Assembly: GCA_964492335.1 (NCBI GenBank)
Contig: CAZBJX010000001.1
Coordinates: 1-64,000, forward strand
Length of the DNA: 64,000 nt
Origin: JAFGCL01 sp964492335
GTDB lineage: Bacteria; Chloroflexota; Dehalococcoidia; UBA2247; RBG-13-53-26
Direction: 5' to 3'
The stretch's first letter is position 1. Each line of letters begins with the position of its first letter. The notes under the pieces are model-generated. The model was not told the DNA's origin. It was given only the letters and a program-made list of their open reading frames with translations, and did no database searches. Of this stretch, positions 1 to 8,107 are shown one piece after another. Both the position numbers and the translations under genes were made by a program.

Positions 1-483
1 CGGCTTTCTGGAGTACGCCGGGTATCGGGGCTTCATCGCCGACCCGGCCCGGCCCTGGGTTGCGCCGCGGTGCGGGCCGGCCACAGCGTGCGCTTCATCC
101 GGGCTGACGCCTTCTTCCGGGCCCTGGCCCAGTCCAGGATAGACCACACTCTGGAGAAGGCCTTCCGGTCCTTCCTGGCTCCCGATCTTCTGATACTGGA
201 CGACTTCGGCCTGCAACGGCTGGGCGCCCAGCAGTCCACTGACCTCTACGAGCTCATCATCGCCCGCCACCGCAACTCCAGCTTCGTCATCACCAGCAAC
301 CGGGCGGTGGACGAGTGGCTGGGGCTCTTCGACGACCCCATCCTGGGCAACAGCGCCCTGGACCGGCTGGCCAACGCCAGCTACCAGATCGTCATCGAGG
401 GCACCAGCTACCGCCAGAGACTGTCGCCCCACCGCAGAAAGGAGGCCCAGAAGGGAGCTTCGACACCCCCGGAGCAGAAGTAG
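1..483 (+). CDS. IstB-like ATP-binding protein, 5'-truncated
   Basis: C-terminal part of the AAA+ helper ATPase that assists the IstA transposase of IS21-type elements. The reading frame is open to base 1; a GTG at 70 is only the first internal start codon. Visible are the Walker B segment LLILDDFG, the sensor segment FVITSNR and the family's C-terminal RLANASYQIVIEG region with a basic tail. The Walker A loop, expected about 15 residues before the ALGCAAVRAGHS segment, is missing, and the first 15 codons do not read as IstB. The gene is therefore either cut by the scaffold edge plus a junction near base 50, or is a decayed copy. Family assignment is firm; integrity is not. Confidence 0.75.
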   Translation, partial: RLSGVRRVSGLHRRPGPALGCAAVRAGHSVRFIRADAFFRALAQSRIDHTLEKAFRSFLAPDLLILDDFGLQRLGAQQSTDLYELIIARHRNSSFVITSNRAVDEWLGLFDDPILGNSALDRLANASYQIVIEGTSYRQRLSPHRRKEAQKGASTPPEQK

Positions 484-561
484 TACAACACTATCACCCG
501 GGTGTGTCAAAGAATGTGATGAGGCCTGGGTCAAAGATCCCAAAGATCCTGGTGATTGACA
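1..561 (+). mobile_element. Partial IS21-family insertion sequence, right end
   Basis: The segment carries the 3' part of an IstB-type helper ATPase gene followed by about 80 bases with recurring TCAA-containing words (gtgtcaaag, gggtcaaag, gattgaca). IS21-family elements end in 5'-TG...CA-3' with several such internal repeats, so the CA at 560-561 is the likely right terminus. The IstA transposase and left end lie outside the window or are lost. The end point is an inference from the repeat pattern. Confidence 0.5.
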
Positions 562-627
562 TGGCAGCGGGAATAAGCGACCATCCTTGGGCTGTTTGAA
601 GAAGTTGTTGCTCTCTGCTGCCTGTGA

Positions 628-927
628 TTACGGATGGGGAGTAATTGCGAATACCGTGATTGCTCCTCTGGAAGGACCGTAGTAGAAGAAGACCCGGTAG
701 GCTGCCGGTGTGTTCTGCTCAGCATAGGCTTCAAAGACCTTCTCCTCGTTCGGACCTCTCAAACTCGCGTAGGGGTGAGTCTGAAGACTGTTATGACGAG
801 GGTCCGCCGCCAGGAGATTGAGCGTCTTCTTCACGGCCTTATAGCGCTTGTGTTGCGACTCATCCTGTTTCAGTTGGTCGTAGGTCTCTTCTGCCGTGTC
901 AGCCCATTGCAGTCTGAACAAAGACAC
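628..927 (-). CDS. RelE/ParE-superfamily toxin
   Basis: A 99-residue protein with the size and order of elements of RelE-fold toxins: an N-terminal strand (FRLQWADTAEETYDQL), a helical pair rich in Lys and Gln, a middle segment LLAADPRHNSLQTHPY, and C-terminal strands AYRVFFYYGP and ITVFAITPHP. RelE-type toxins usually cleave mRNA at the ribosome, ParE-type toxins act on gyrase; the sequence does not decide between them. It lies 4 bases downstream of an AbrB-like gene on the same strand, the usual antitoxin-toxin order. It sits between an IS end and a defence operon, which fits a mobile stability module. Confidence 0.7.
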   Translation of the reverse strand: MSLFRLQWADTAEETYDQLKQDESQHKRYKAVKKTLNLLAADPRHNSLQTHPYASLRGPNEEKVFEAYAEQNTPAAYRVFFYYGPSRGAITVFAITPHP

Positions 928-931
928 CTAC

Positions 932-1213
932 TTATAGGGTATCGAGGTCTACTTCCGATACCCGGCCTTTGGCGGCATCAGAAAGCCCCTGTTTGACCAA
1001 CTCAAGGGCAACGGGGTTGTTGAAGAGCCATGCCTCTGAAAGAGGGATCGTCACTTGGGGATCCAACAGGATCTGCCCACTCCTGTTGCGGTACACGCGG
1101 AATGTCACACCACGTACCACAAGAGCCTTGGGCAGGGCGACTCGTCTCTTGGTATCTGGCTTGATGCTGTCGTTTACTGTTTCCCAATCCGTATTCTTGA
1201 CTATTGTGGCCAC
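932..1213 (-). CDS. AbrB-like antitoxin
   Basis: A 93-residue protein. A longer frame starts upstream, but the GTG at 1213 is preceded by GGAGAGGT at a good distance, so I chose it. The segment KPDTKRRVALPKALV looks like the swapped-hairpin AbrB/SpoVT DNA-binding fold (D-x-K-G-R-hydrophobic-x-hydrophobic-P pattern), followed by strands VTFRVYRN and ILLDPQVTIP and a helical, acidic C-terminus that would bind the toxin. It is translated just before the RelE-like toxin (4-base gap), so it is the expected neutralising partner and autorepressor. The family call rests on pattern, not on a database search. Confidence 0.65.
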   Translation of the reverse strand: MATIVKNTDWETVNDSIKPDTKRRVALPKALVVRGVTFRVYRNRSGQILLDPQVTIPLSEAWLFNNPVALELVKQGLSDAAKGRVSEVDLDTL

Positions 1214-1352
1214 TTGACCTCTCCTGACGGTATGTGGGACATGCCCACTTTCCCCATTTCCCACCGCACAATAGAATGGTATCACCACAACCTGACAGAA
1301 GTCAATCGGTTGATCTCACATTCGAGTAACAATATAGAGAGATGGGATGAAC

Positions 1353-1378
1353 GTCGGCACTTGACAGTATGTGCCGAC
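1353..1378. promoter_or_regulatory. Inverted repeat upstream of the AbiEi-like remnant
   Basis: Two perfect 8-base arms, GTCGGCAC and GTGCCGAC, are separated by 10 bases that contain TTGACA, a good -35 hexamer. AbiEi-type antitoxins autoregulate by binding inverted repeats at their promoter, and this one sits at the start of the AbiEi-like reading frame. No convincing -10 box was found at 16-18 bases. Confidence 0.5.
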
Positions 1379-1550
1379 ATCTACTTCCATTCCGACCATG
1401 GATATTCCTGCGATAACTGAGGCAGGGCTCAAGGCCGCCGGGCTGGGCGCCTTCTTCCGCCCTCGTGATGTGCGGCCACTGGGGGTCTCTTCTCGAGTTC
1501 TGCAGCGGCTGGTTTCCATCGGCGCGGTCCAGAAGATCGCGCCCGGCCTC
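1371..1550 (+). pseudogene. AbiEi-like antitoxin, N-terminal remnant
   Basis: The frame from GTG 1371 (or ATG 1398) encodes a segment resembling the N-terminal winged helix of type IV AbiEi antitoxins: FRPRDVRPLGVSSRVLQRL, then IGAVQKIAPGL, matching the family's pattern of a basic recognition helix and a closing RGLY-like turn. After the GL at 1550 the frame becomes low-complexity and no AbiEi domain or AbiEii toxin follows. The intergenic region 1214-1762 thus holds only this remnant and an opposite-strand remnant. The upstream inverted repeat survives. Assignment is moderate because only about 50 residues are readable. Confidence 0.4.
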
Positions 1551-1760
1551 GGCGAAGCGCCCCAGCCGCCACAGGCTCAGGCCGTAGCCTCGCAGGCAGC
1601 GCAGGTCCTCCTGGCAGAGGTCCATCAGGGCCCGCAGCGCCCCCGGGATGTCGCCTGCGGCCTTCAGGTCGGAGGAAGGGATGGCCGGCCCAGGTCCACG
1701 TCATCGGCGGCAGCCTTCTCCCGCCACCTGGCCCAGGCGGTCCGCAATGGCCGGCGGCTC
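1545..1760 (-). pseudogene. Possible TPR-type C-terminal remnant
   Basis: One minus-strand frame reads GALRALMDLCQEDLRCLRGYGLSLW and then RLGRFAEAGRDLL, which has the spacing of a tetratricopeptide-like helix pair as found at the end of SirB1/transglutaminase-type proteins. There is no start, the frame is broken by stops upstream, and it overlaps the AbiEi-like remnant at 1545-1550. I read this as debris from a rearrangement. Weak evidence. Confidence 0.25.
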
Positions 1761-1762
1761 AA

Positions 1763-4228
1763 TCAGCCAGCCTGGTCACCTCCAGGTTCTTGCCTGTCCG
1801 CTGTCGCCTCTGGGGCCACGGGCCTCGTGCCGCTGAGTTCCAGACTGCGCCATAGCCGGTTCTCGACGGTATCTCTGGCCATCTGTTCTTCGAGAGATGG
1901 AGGGCGTGCTGGTTCTCCTTCGGTTCGTGGCTTCCGGGCATCTGTGGCCCCATCCCGGCTGCCATGCTGTGATTTGCTGTGGCTGGTACCGCTTGAATCA
2001 GCCATCCCGCATCCCAACTCCGAGAGATGCCGGCGCTCCCAGAGCACGATTCCGCGGTCTCTGCAGAAAGAACGGGCATCGGCGGAGAAACCACCGGGGC
2101 AGACGAAGACCCCACGGGAGCCAGACTGTCTTGGCAGAACCCCATCCAACTGACGGACGATATCAACGCCCACCGGGTCCTGGTGGTTCTTGCACTGGAC
2201 GTACAGAACGATATTGCCCCCGGTGTCTGCAGCCCGGCTGGCCTTGAGGTCAATCCCTCCGTCCCGACTCCTGGGGGTTGCTTCGACAGTCCAGCCCCGG
2301 CGCTCCAGTAATCCCCTCACGTGCTGCTCGAATTCGGCCTCGCTCATCCGGGAGTAGTCCGGCACGGCGCCGGGGCTCTCGTCTCCGGTCCTGTAAGCCG
2401 CTGGAGGAGCCAGACCGAACAGGCCGAACAGCTCTTCTGCGGTCAGCCGCGCTCTGAGATCAAGGGAGACATCATCAACGATTTCGTCGAACAGCAGTTG
2501 CTTGTCTTGGAGGATCTGGTCTATACGTTCTTCTATCGTTCCTTCGCAGATGTACTTATAGACGTGAACTGGTGAAGTCTGGCCGATGCGGTCGCTGCGG
2601 GCCTCTGCCTGGTGTTCTACAGCAGGGTTCCACCAACGATCGAAATGGAAGACGTACGAAGCCTCTTGCAGGTTGAGGCCCAGGCCGCCGGCCCTTAGCG
2701 AGAGCACCAGGGCCTTATGAGAGGGATTCCTCTTGAAGGCTTGAAGGGTGGCCTGTCTCTTGACTGATGCCAGCGATCCCGTATAACAGAGGGCCCCGTA
2801 ATCCTTCAAACCAGCGGCTATGGCTTCGACACCAAACCGTGTATCGACGAACTGCGAGAAGACCAGTGCCCGATGGCCCTCAGCTGTCAGTATGCCTATT
2901 CTTTCGCGGATGTCATCCAGTTTGGCGGACTGCCCCGTCATGGGACAGAAGTTGCATATCTGCTTCAGTCTCAGGATCAACTCCAGAACGTTCTCAATCC
3001 GAACTGCCTGTCCCAGGCCTCGCAAGTGGAGTATCCCTTGCTTCTCCGCCATTTCGTAGTGTCCGCTTTGGGATTTCGGCAGACGCAACTGGAGTCGATT
3101 GGTTGTCTTGCGTGGAAGCTGTTGCAGGACATCAGCTTTCTTTCGACGCAGTTGCACCTGTCGATGTCTCTTCAGCATGGCTTCGTCGGGGCGATGCCGA
3201 ACCGGTCTTTGGCCCTCGCCGAGGGGGGAAACGAAGTCCAGGATGGACGCGAGGTCATCCAGGCTATTCTCCAGCGGTGTGCCCGTGAGAGCCCAGGCCC
3301 TCTTCCTCGGCAGGAGCTTGCACTTCTGGCTGATAGCGGTCTTGGGGTTCTTGATCTGCTGGGCCTCGTCCAGGACTACCACATCCCATGTTTGTCTCCT
3401 GGGTGGTGATGCCGGATTCTGCGTGAAATCAGAGCGCAGAGTGTCGTAGGTTACCAGGTACACGTGGGCGGGGGTGCTCCACTGATATGCCCGCTCGGCC
3501 GGAGGACCGTGTATGGTGGAAATGCGCAACTCGGGAGCCCAGGTCCGTATCTCCTGCCTCCATTGCGAAAGCACGCAGGCGCGCACCACCACCAGGGCTG
3601 TCTGGATACGCTGCTGGATGGCCAGGATACGGAGTGCAGCTACCACCTGGATTGTCTTCCCCAGGCCCATGTCGTCCGCAAGCAGAAGAGCGTCGCGAGA
3701 CATGAGTTCCTGGACGCCTTCCATCTGGTACGGGTACAGCGTTCCAGGCCATTCGAGGGGGCCGGCATGGGAAATGAGGAGGGCAGAGGGAAGCTGGAGA
3801 AGATAGGTCAGCCGTCTTGCCAGGGGGACCTCCTCGCTCGATGAGCCAACGTTCGCAGTACCGGAGGACAATCGACGCGGTGGCCGTCCTTCAGCAGCAG
3901 CTTTGACTGTCGGGCCGGGCGGAGAGTCATCTCCCACCAGAATGTCGGCCAGGGCCACACTCCCGCCGCCAGTGACGCTGGGAGCTGTGTCGCCAACGGA
4001 GGTGACCTGAGTCGGTGACAACGATCCCTCCGTATTCAGTACACCTGCCGGGCCTGTTGAGATCTGGCAACCGAGGCATTGAGGAACAAGGGGGGTTACT
4101 GCTGGTATGGACAACAGGCCGGGAATCGCGGGCTTCAGGGGCAAAGTGCGGCGGAACACCCCCAACCATCGCGCTTCTGGTTGTCGAATGCCCGTATCCA
4201 GTGCCCACCAAGATGTCATTGAAGGCAT
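1763..4228 (-). CDS. SNF2-family helicase fused to Mrr-type nuclease
   Basis: An 821-residue protein. Residues 1-140 are low-complexity with one CxxC. Residues 160-580 are a SNF2/Rad54-like ATPase: Walker A DMGLGKT near 186, DEAQ box near 287, TGTPLEN near 317, and motif VI reading HQAEARSDRIGQ near 540. Residues 628-735 form a restriction-endonuclease-like domain of the Mrr type: EFEQHVRGLLERRGW, then D660 in DGGIDL and Q678-x-K680 in YVQCK, the expected D-QxK catalytic set. It is the last gene of a five-gene operon, 28 bases after its neighbour. DNA translocation plus cleavage suggests the effector of a defence system. The start (ATG after GAGGCGAGG) is uncertain: another frame opens directly at the upstream stop (TGAATG). 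Confidence 0.85.
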   Translation of the reverse strand: MPSMTSWWALDTGIRQPEARWLGVFRRTLPLKPAIPGLLSIPAVTPLVPQCLGCQISTGPAGVLNTEGSLSPTQVTSVGDTAPSVTGGGSVALADILVGDDSPPGPTVKAAAEGRPPRRLSSGTANVGSSSEEVPLARRLTYLLQLPSALLISHAGPLEWPGTLYPYQMEGVQELMSRDALLLADDMGLGKTIQVVAALRILAIQQRIQTALVVVRACVLSQWRQEIRTWAPELRISTIHGPPAERAYQWSTPAHVYLVTYDTLRSDFTQNPASPPRRQTWDVVVLDEAQQIKNPKTAISQKCKLLPRKRAWALTGTPLENSLDDLASILDFVSPLGEGQRPVRHRPDEAMLKRHRQVQLRRKKADVLQQLPRKTTNRLQLRLPKSQSGHYEMAEKQGILHLRGLGQAVRIENVLELILRLKQICNFCPMTGQSAKLDDIRERIGILTAEGHRALVFSQFVDTRFGVEAIAAGLKDYGALCYTGSLASVKRQATLQAFKRNPSHKALVLSLRAGGLGLNLQEASYVFHFDRWWNPAVEHQAEARSDRIGQTSPVHVYKYICEGTIEERIDQILQDKQLLFDEIVDDVSLDLRARLTAEELFGLFGLAPPAAYRTGDESPGAVPDYSRMSEAEFEQHVRGLLERRGWTVEATPRSRDGGIDLKASRAADTGGNIVLYVQCKNHQDPVGVDIVRQLDGVLPRQSGSRGVFVCPGGFSADARSFCRDRGIVLWERRHLSELGCGMADSSGTSHSKSQHGSRDGATDARKPRTEGEPARPPSLEEQMARDTVENRLWRSLELSGTRPVAPEATADRQEPGGDQAG

Positions 4229-4256
4229 CCTCGCCTCTGTTGTGTCCGGACTTCAT

Positions 4257-4823
4257 TCAGTGGTCCCGCCGGACCTGGTCGGGATAGGCTTCTCTCAGTC
4301 CAGCCAGAGCCCGGTCAAAGGGTTCAAGGAGAAGGTCATGAGCCACGAGCCTGCCCAGCAGGCGGTCTTCGGGGGACTCGTCAGCCGGTTTGCCGGGGAA
4401 CCAGAAGAGATGCAGGGGTTGAGGGCCCTCTATGGTGTCCTGGACCTCCAACTGAGAGTGCGGGGTGGACTTCGAGGGAGAAGCGATACGGCCGACCGGT
4501 ATGGAGAGATGGACCTCGTTGCAGAAGAGCTGATGGCCCACTTCTTCAGCCAGGCAGGTGATGAACCGGGGCACCTTCCGACATGTTGCCAGCAACGAAG
4601 TAGTCAGGGTGCGAGCGGCGTGCCTGCGGATGTCTTCCTGCCTCCAGAGAAAGGTGCTGGGGATCCTGACTTCATTGTAGGCGAACTCAATCGGCTCTCC
4701 GCGGGCATTGATGAGAAACAGCGCGCCTCGAAACAGGCTGTTATCCTGCGAAGCATCGATCTTCAGGTAGCCCGCCGCACCCAGTGCCTCTACTTCATCA
4801 GCATCGCGGAAAGGAATCGGCAT
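4257..4823 (-). CDS. Unrecognised protein of the BrxD-like operon
   Basis: A 188-residue soluble protein, not recognised. The N-terminal half alternates strands and helices (FRGALFLINARGEPIEFAY, IPSTFLWRQEDIRRHAA); the C-terminal half ends in a charged helix. It has scattered cysteines (CRK, CLAEE, FCNE) but no metal motif, and no membrane segment. It lies between the DUF2791-type ATPase (25-base gap) and the SNF2-Mrr gene (28-base gap), so it is co-transcribed with both. A role as adaptor or substrate-recognition subunit is only a guess from position. Confidence 0.6.
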   Translation of the reverse strand: MPIPFRDADEVEALGAAGYLKIDASQDNSLFRGALFLINARGEPIEFAYNEVRIPSTFLWRQEDIRRHAARTLTTSLLATCRKVPRFITCLAEEVGHQLFCNEVHLSIPVGRIASPSKSTPHSQLEVQDTIEGPQPLHLFWFPGKPADESPEDRLLGRLVAHDLLLEPFDRALAGLREAYPDQVRRDH

Positions 4824-4848
4824 CTCGATTGGTCCTCACCGGCCAGAT

Positions 4849-6114
4849 TCAGATCTCCCCATCCCGTTCACCCGGGCTGCCTCCAGAGGATTGCTCCAGC
4901 TCCAGCATCTCGGAGTAGTCGTGTCGCAGCTCTTCGACTTCAATCACTGGCGCGTAGCCCGGGTACAGACGTCTCAGGTCCCATTCGTTGATCCATCGTT
5001 TGATGTGCTGTCTGATCCGCCAATCATGGTGCGTCTGATAAACCGGAGGAGGGTCCCATTCATAGGCCTGTGAGTAGATGGCTTGCACCTTGGAGTAGAT
5101 CTCGGTGATTGTGTCTTCGCTTGGTCTCTGCAGTTTTCCCGGCTCCCATTGCACCCGAATCACCCGCATTCCCCTTTCCGCTTGACTGGCTAGCGACAGC
5201 TCTTCCTGGCTGCCCCCACCTCGCAGTCGGACGGGGATTCTGTCCTCATCCTTGAGAAGGACAACGCTCTCGTAGTCCTCGGTGATGGAGAGAACGGAGG
5301 CCAGCCCAGGAATGCTCTCCCCCTCCAGCTTCCCCATCAGGCGAGCGATCTGCGCATAGGACTTGGCCCGTTGCCTGAGGGAATACCTGCCCACGAGTTC
5401 AACTTCGTCAACCAGGACCACCCAACCGGCATAACCCGCTGCGCCTATCAATTGAGCGGCAAACGGGTAACGCTGGCGGGCCAGTTCCTTGACGGAAACC
5501 TTGTCCATTTTGTATGTGGCGCTCTCCTTCAACCTGCTGAGCCATCCTCGCAATTCCGGCTTGTAGAGCTTGTTTCCGGACCAGAACTGGATAATGCGGT
5601 CTGTTACCTCTGGATCACTGCTGTGCTGAAAGACGAACACCGTGGCCGCGAACTGCGTGCTCAGCCCGCTGTCCGGCCGATGGACCCATTGGTAGAAATG
5701 GGCGTACTGCGGCGCATCGAAATCGATCCGCGCCACGACGGCAGCCAGTCCTGCGCCGGCCCGGTCGGGCACCTGTGCGCAGTCTATAGCCGCTCTATAC
5801 AGCTTGGCTGGATCATAGAGGGGGGTCTCCTTGCTGATGACCACCTTGCTGCAGACGAAATTGCTGCTCAATGCAATGTCCTGCAGGTGCTCCAACAGAT
5901 GGGACTTCCCCGAGCCGAAATCGTCGACGATGATTATTCCTGCATGCGCAGCCCCCTTCCGGAGTCCGTCCTCGCAAGCGGCCAGTTGCTCCCTGAACCG
6001 GGCCTCGATGTCAGGCTGTGAACTGCCCAGTGCACGCACAGCGTCCCGGTTGGGTACCCCGGAACGAAGTGCCTCTATCGCGCGCCAGCTCTGTACCTTA
6101 GCCTCCAGTCTCAT
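4849..6114 (-). CDS. BrxD-like (DUF2791) P-loop ATPase
   Basis: A 421-residue ATPase resembling the BREX ATP-binding family (DUF2791, BrxD of type 2 BREX). The N-terminus has the expected LRSGVPNRDAVRALG segment before the P-loop DDFGSGKSHLLEHL (Walker A near residue 70); Walker B reads WVVLVDEVELV near residue 235 and is followed by the family's aromatic-rich YSLRQRAKSYAQI. The C-terminus contains IRQHIKRWINEWDLRRLYP. The first codons overlap the upstream gene by 4 bases, so translation is coupled. In type 2 BREX, BrxD occurs with the helicase BrxHI; here a SNF2-Mrr helicase takes that place. No PglZ, PglX or BrxL-like gene is seen nearby. Confidence 0.8.
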   Translation of the reverse strand: MRLEAKVQSWRAIEALRSGVPNRDAVRALGSSQPDIEARFREQLAACEDGLRKGAAHAGIIIVDDFGSGKSHLLEHLQDIALSSNFVCSKVVISKETPLYDPAKLYRAAIDCAQVPDRAGAGLAAVVARIDFDAPQYAHFYQWVHRPDSGLSTQFAATVFVFQHSSDPEVTDRIIQFWSGNKLYKPELRGWLSRLKESATYKMDKVSVKELARQRYPFAAQLIGAAGYAGWVVLVDEVELVGRYSLRQRAKSYAQIARLMGKLEGESIPGLASVLSITEDYESVVLLKDEDRIPVRLRGGGSQEELSLASQAERGMRVIRVQWEPGKLQRPSEDTITEIYSKVQAIYSQAYEWDPPPVYQTHHDWRIRQHIKRWINEWDLRRLYPGYAPVIEVEELRHDYSEMLELEQSSGGSPGERDGEI

Positions 6115-7118
6115 CGAAAGCCTCCTGGCGAGTGAGGAGTCGGGGAGCTGCCATGTCTTGAGAGACGAACGAGGGACGACAGCGGATTTGTCCGTTGCCG
6201 GTCATGGACTTCGTCCCAGATACGGAACATCAAAGCCTGATATGCAAACAGCCCCCGCTTCTTGTCCAGTTCATCAAGGAACCCCGGCGGGGCGATGACC
6301 ACTACCAGGCAATGTTGGAGATCGTCGGTGTCGTCAACGAACTGGCGAAGGACCTCGTAGCCATCAAGGACCATTGGCCCACTGTAGTGGAAAGAGCCAT
6401 CGGGCTCCGCGGGTCTCCTGGCTTCCAGGTAACGAGAGATATCGAGCGTCAGGACCAGCCCGGTGTTGCCATTAACGTGCAACCAGTGTGCCAGCGAGGA
6501 CAGCATGTGCCGGCCGTTATGGCGCCCGATCTTCTGGAATATCAGGGCCGACTTCAGGGCAGAGATGGGCTTGAGTTCGCCTCGAAGCCAGTCCCCAATA
6601 GCTTCGGGAATACCCGTTGGGACGCCCTCCGGGTCTATTTGCGCACGGCACAGCCACATCATTGCCGTTCGAAACTCCTGGGTCATGGCGTAGTCCTGGA
6701 ACAGACGCTCTTTCAACAGGTGGTTAATGATGACCCGCATCTCCCCTGAAGCGATGGCGTTCAGCGCAGCGACCTGCGCCAGTCCGAAGTCACGCCGGTC
6801 ATCGGGAAGGAGATACTGCCCTTCACGGAGAACGGAGCGAAGGAAGGCATATGCGAGGTCCTCCCAGGCCACATCCCTGGCAATGGCATGGAACACCCTG
6901 TCGATCATCTGCGTCCTTGTTGTAGCTGAATCGAGGGAGACGAAGAGGTAGCCGTCTTCTTCCGCTGCCAGGCGGAGTTGCTGCACCAGATCGTGGTGTT
7001 CAAGGCAGTCCAGCGGCACCACGAACTTGACGGCAGCGCCTCCGTTTCTAACGAAATCCTGAAGGTACTCTTTGCGCAGTACCGCAAGCCAATCGCCGGC
7101 CGACATTGAAGTTGACAT
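6111..7118 (-). CDS. BrxD-like protein with degraded P-loop
   Basis: A 335-residue protein with a RecA-like layout: a first strand AVKFVVPLD where a Walker A should follow, but the next residues are CLEHHDLVQQL and there is no GxxxxGK[ST]. A later strand, GLVLTLDISRYLE, resembles Walker B, and LVVVIAPPGFLDEL resembles the sensor strand. The downstream neighbour, an intact DUF2791 ATPase, has comparable order and length, so I infer an inactive partner subunit, as in heteromeric AAA-type pairs. It follows the first gene by 2 bases and overlaps the next by 4. The assignment as a paralogue is an inference; the missing P-loop is seen directly. Confidence 0.6.
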   Translation of the reverse strand: MSTSMSAGDWLAVLRKEYLQDFVRNGGAAVKFVVPLDCLEHHDLVQQLRLAAEEDGYLFVSLDSATTRTQMIDRVFHAIARDVAWEDLAYAFLRSVLREGQYLLPDDRRDFGLAQVAALNAIASGEMRVIINHLLKERLFQDYAMTQEFRTAMMWLCRAQIDPEGVPTGIPEAIGDWLRGELKPISALKSALIFQKIGRHNGRHMLSSLAHWLHVNGNTGLVLTLDISRYLEARRPAEPDGSFHYSGPMVLDGYEVLRQFVDDTDDLQHCLVVVIAPPGFLDELDKKRGLFAYQALMFRIWDEVHDRQRTNPLSSLVRLSRHGSSPTPHSPGGFR

Positions 7119-7120
7119 GG

Positions 7121-7930
7121 CTAACTTTCCTTGTGGTCCTCGGCGAAGGAGATGCCGTAATAAGACCTCTCCTCTCCTTCTTCCGTTATGACCGTGATGG
7201 TCTTGCTCGGGGTCCTGGTCCCTGTGCTCGCCGGGAAACGCACCCTGGCTCCCGATCGAGTGGTGTCAATGCCGCTGCGATGGAGAAGGTAGATGTCCCG
7301 GGCGAACTCCTGCCTGGTGTACTCCCTGGCCTGCCCCGGCAACAGCGTCAGCAGCTCGTAGATATCGAGCAACTGGATCACGGGAGACATCTGCGGAAGG
7401 GCCTTGTTGCGCATGGCCGCGGCTCTTGAATAGGCCCTGAACAGCGCCTCCAGGAAGGCCTCCGGCCTGAACTGAGGGGGTTTGCGCTGCGATTCCTTAA
7501 GCCGGGCCACCAGCACGGAGGGGCGAAGACGGCTTTCACGCTTTCTGTCTATGGATACCGCCCTGTCGGCGGATGACACACGGATGAGCACCGGGTAACA
7601 GTACAAGCGCTCGTCACGCTCGTAGATCCGGACGCCCATCTGTTGCCCGACACGAACGATTTCCCTGGAATAGAGACCGTCCGCAAAATAGCGTTCCTCA
7701 TCGAAGTCCCAGCCTTCCCTGGTGTTGGCGAACTGCTGTCTGAGGGCGGCTATCGCTTTGTCGGCCAGCTCGAGCGAAGTGCGCAATTCCCGAAGACTGC
7801 CGACTTTGGCAGCGGCACGGACCTTGCTGACATAACGTGCCACTGATTTCGCCGCCTTCAGCGTTGCCTCGGCGTCTGCCTCGGTCCTGGCGAGGGCCTG
7901 TTCCAGAGTGGGTCCTCCGCTGTCCTGCAT
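7121..7930 (-). CDS. Unrecognised first protein of the BrxD-like operon
   Basis: A 269-residue soluble protein, not recognised. The first 85 residues are helical and charged (likely coiled-coil: ALARTEADAEATLKAAK through ELADKAIAALRQQ). The middle part has YSREIVRVGQQMGVRIYERDE and strands LYCYPVLIRV; the C-terminal third is basic (RSGARVRFP, RTPSKTITVITEEG) and may bind DNA like a winged helix. A good ribosome site (GGAGGG) precedes the ATG, and a promoter lies 54 bases upstream. As the first gene of the operon it may be the regulator or sensor subunit; that is inference only. Confidence 0.6.
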   Translation of the reverse strand: MQDSGGPTLEQALARTEADAEATLKAAKSVARYVSKVRAAAKVGSLRELRTSLELADKAIAALRQQFANTREGWDFDEERYFADGLYSREIVRVGQQMGVRIYERDERLYCYPVLIRVSSADRAVSIDRKRESRLRPSVLVARLKESQRKPPQFRPEAFLEALFRAYSRAAAMRNKALPQMSPVIQLLDIYELLTLLPGQAREYTRQEFARDIYLLHRSGIDTTRSGARVRFPASTGTRTPSKTITVITEEGEERSYYGISFAEDHKES

Positions 7931-7983
7931 GCATCCCTCCTCACTTCGTCATTTCGCGCAAATCGATGCCATGCTAACGGATA

Positions 7984-8012
7984 ATCATAGGGCACCATCA
8001 GACCCGTGGCAA
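7984..8012 (-). promoter_or_regulatory. Sigma70-type promoter of the BrxD-like operon
   Basis: On the minus strand, TTGCCA (8012-8007) and TATGAT (7989-7984) are separated by exactly 17 bases, with the operon's first start codon about 55 bases downstream. It would drive all five genes to 1763. Confidence 0.6.
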
Positions 8013-8083
8013 ACACAGCAGGGAGAAGACGGCATTCAGCCGCTCAGAAGCCCTCCGACAGTCCCTCCCCCGCCGGGAACGGA

Positions 8084-8089
8084 TATAAT
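8084..8089 (+). promoter_or_regulatory. -10 box TATAAT before the UvrD-like gene
   Basis: A perfect TATAAT lies 18 bases before the ATG at 8108. The -35 region is poor. A transcription start near 8096 would exclude the upstream GTG at 8006 as the start codon. Confidence 0.4.
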
Positions 8090-8107
8090 TGGGGCCACTG
8101 GAATGCG

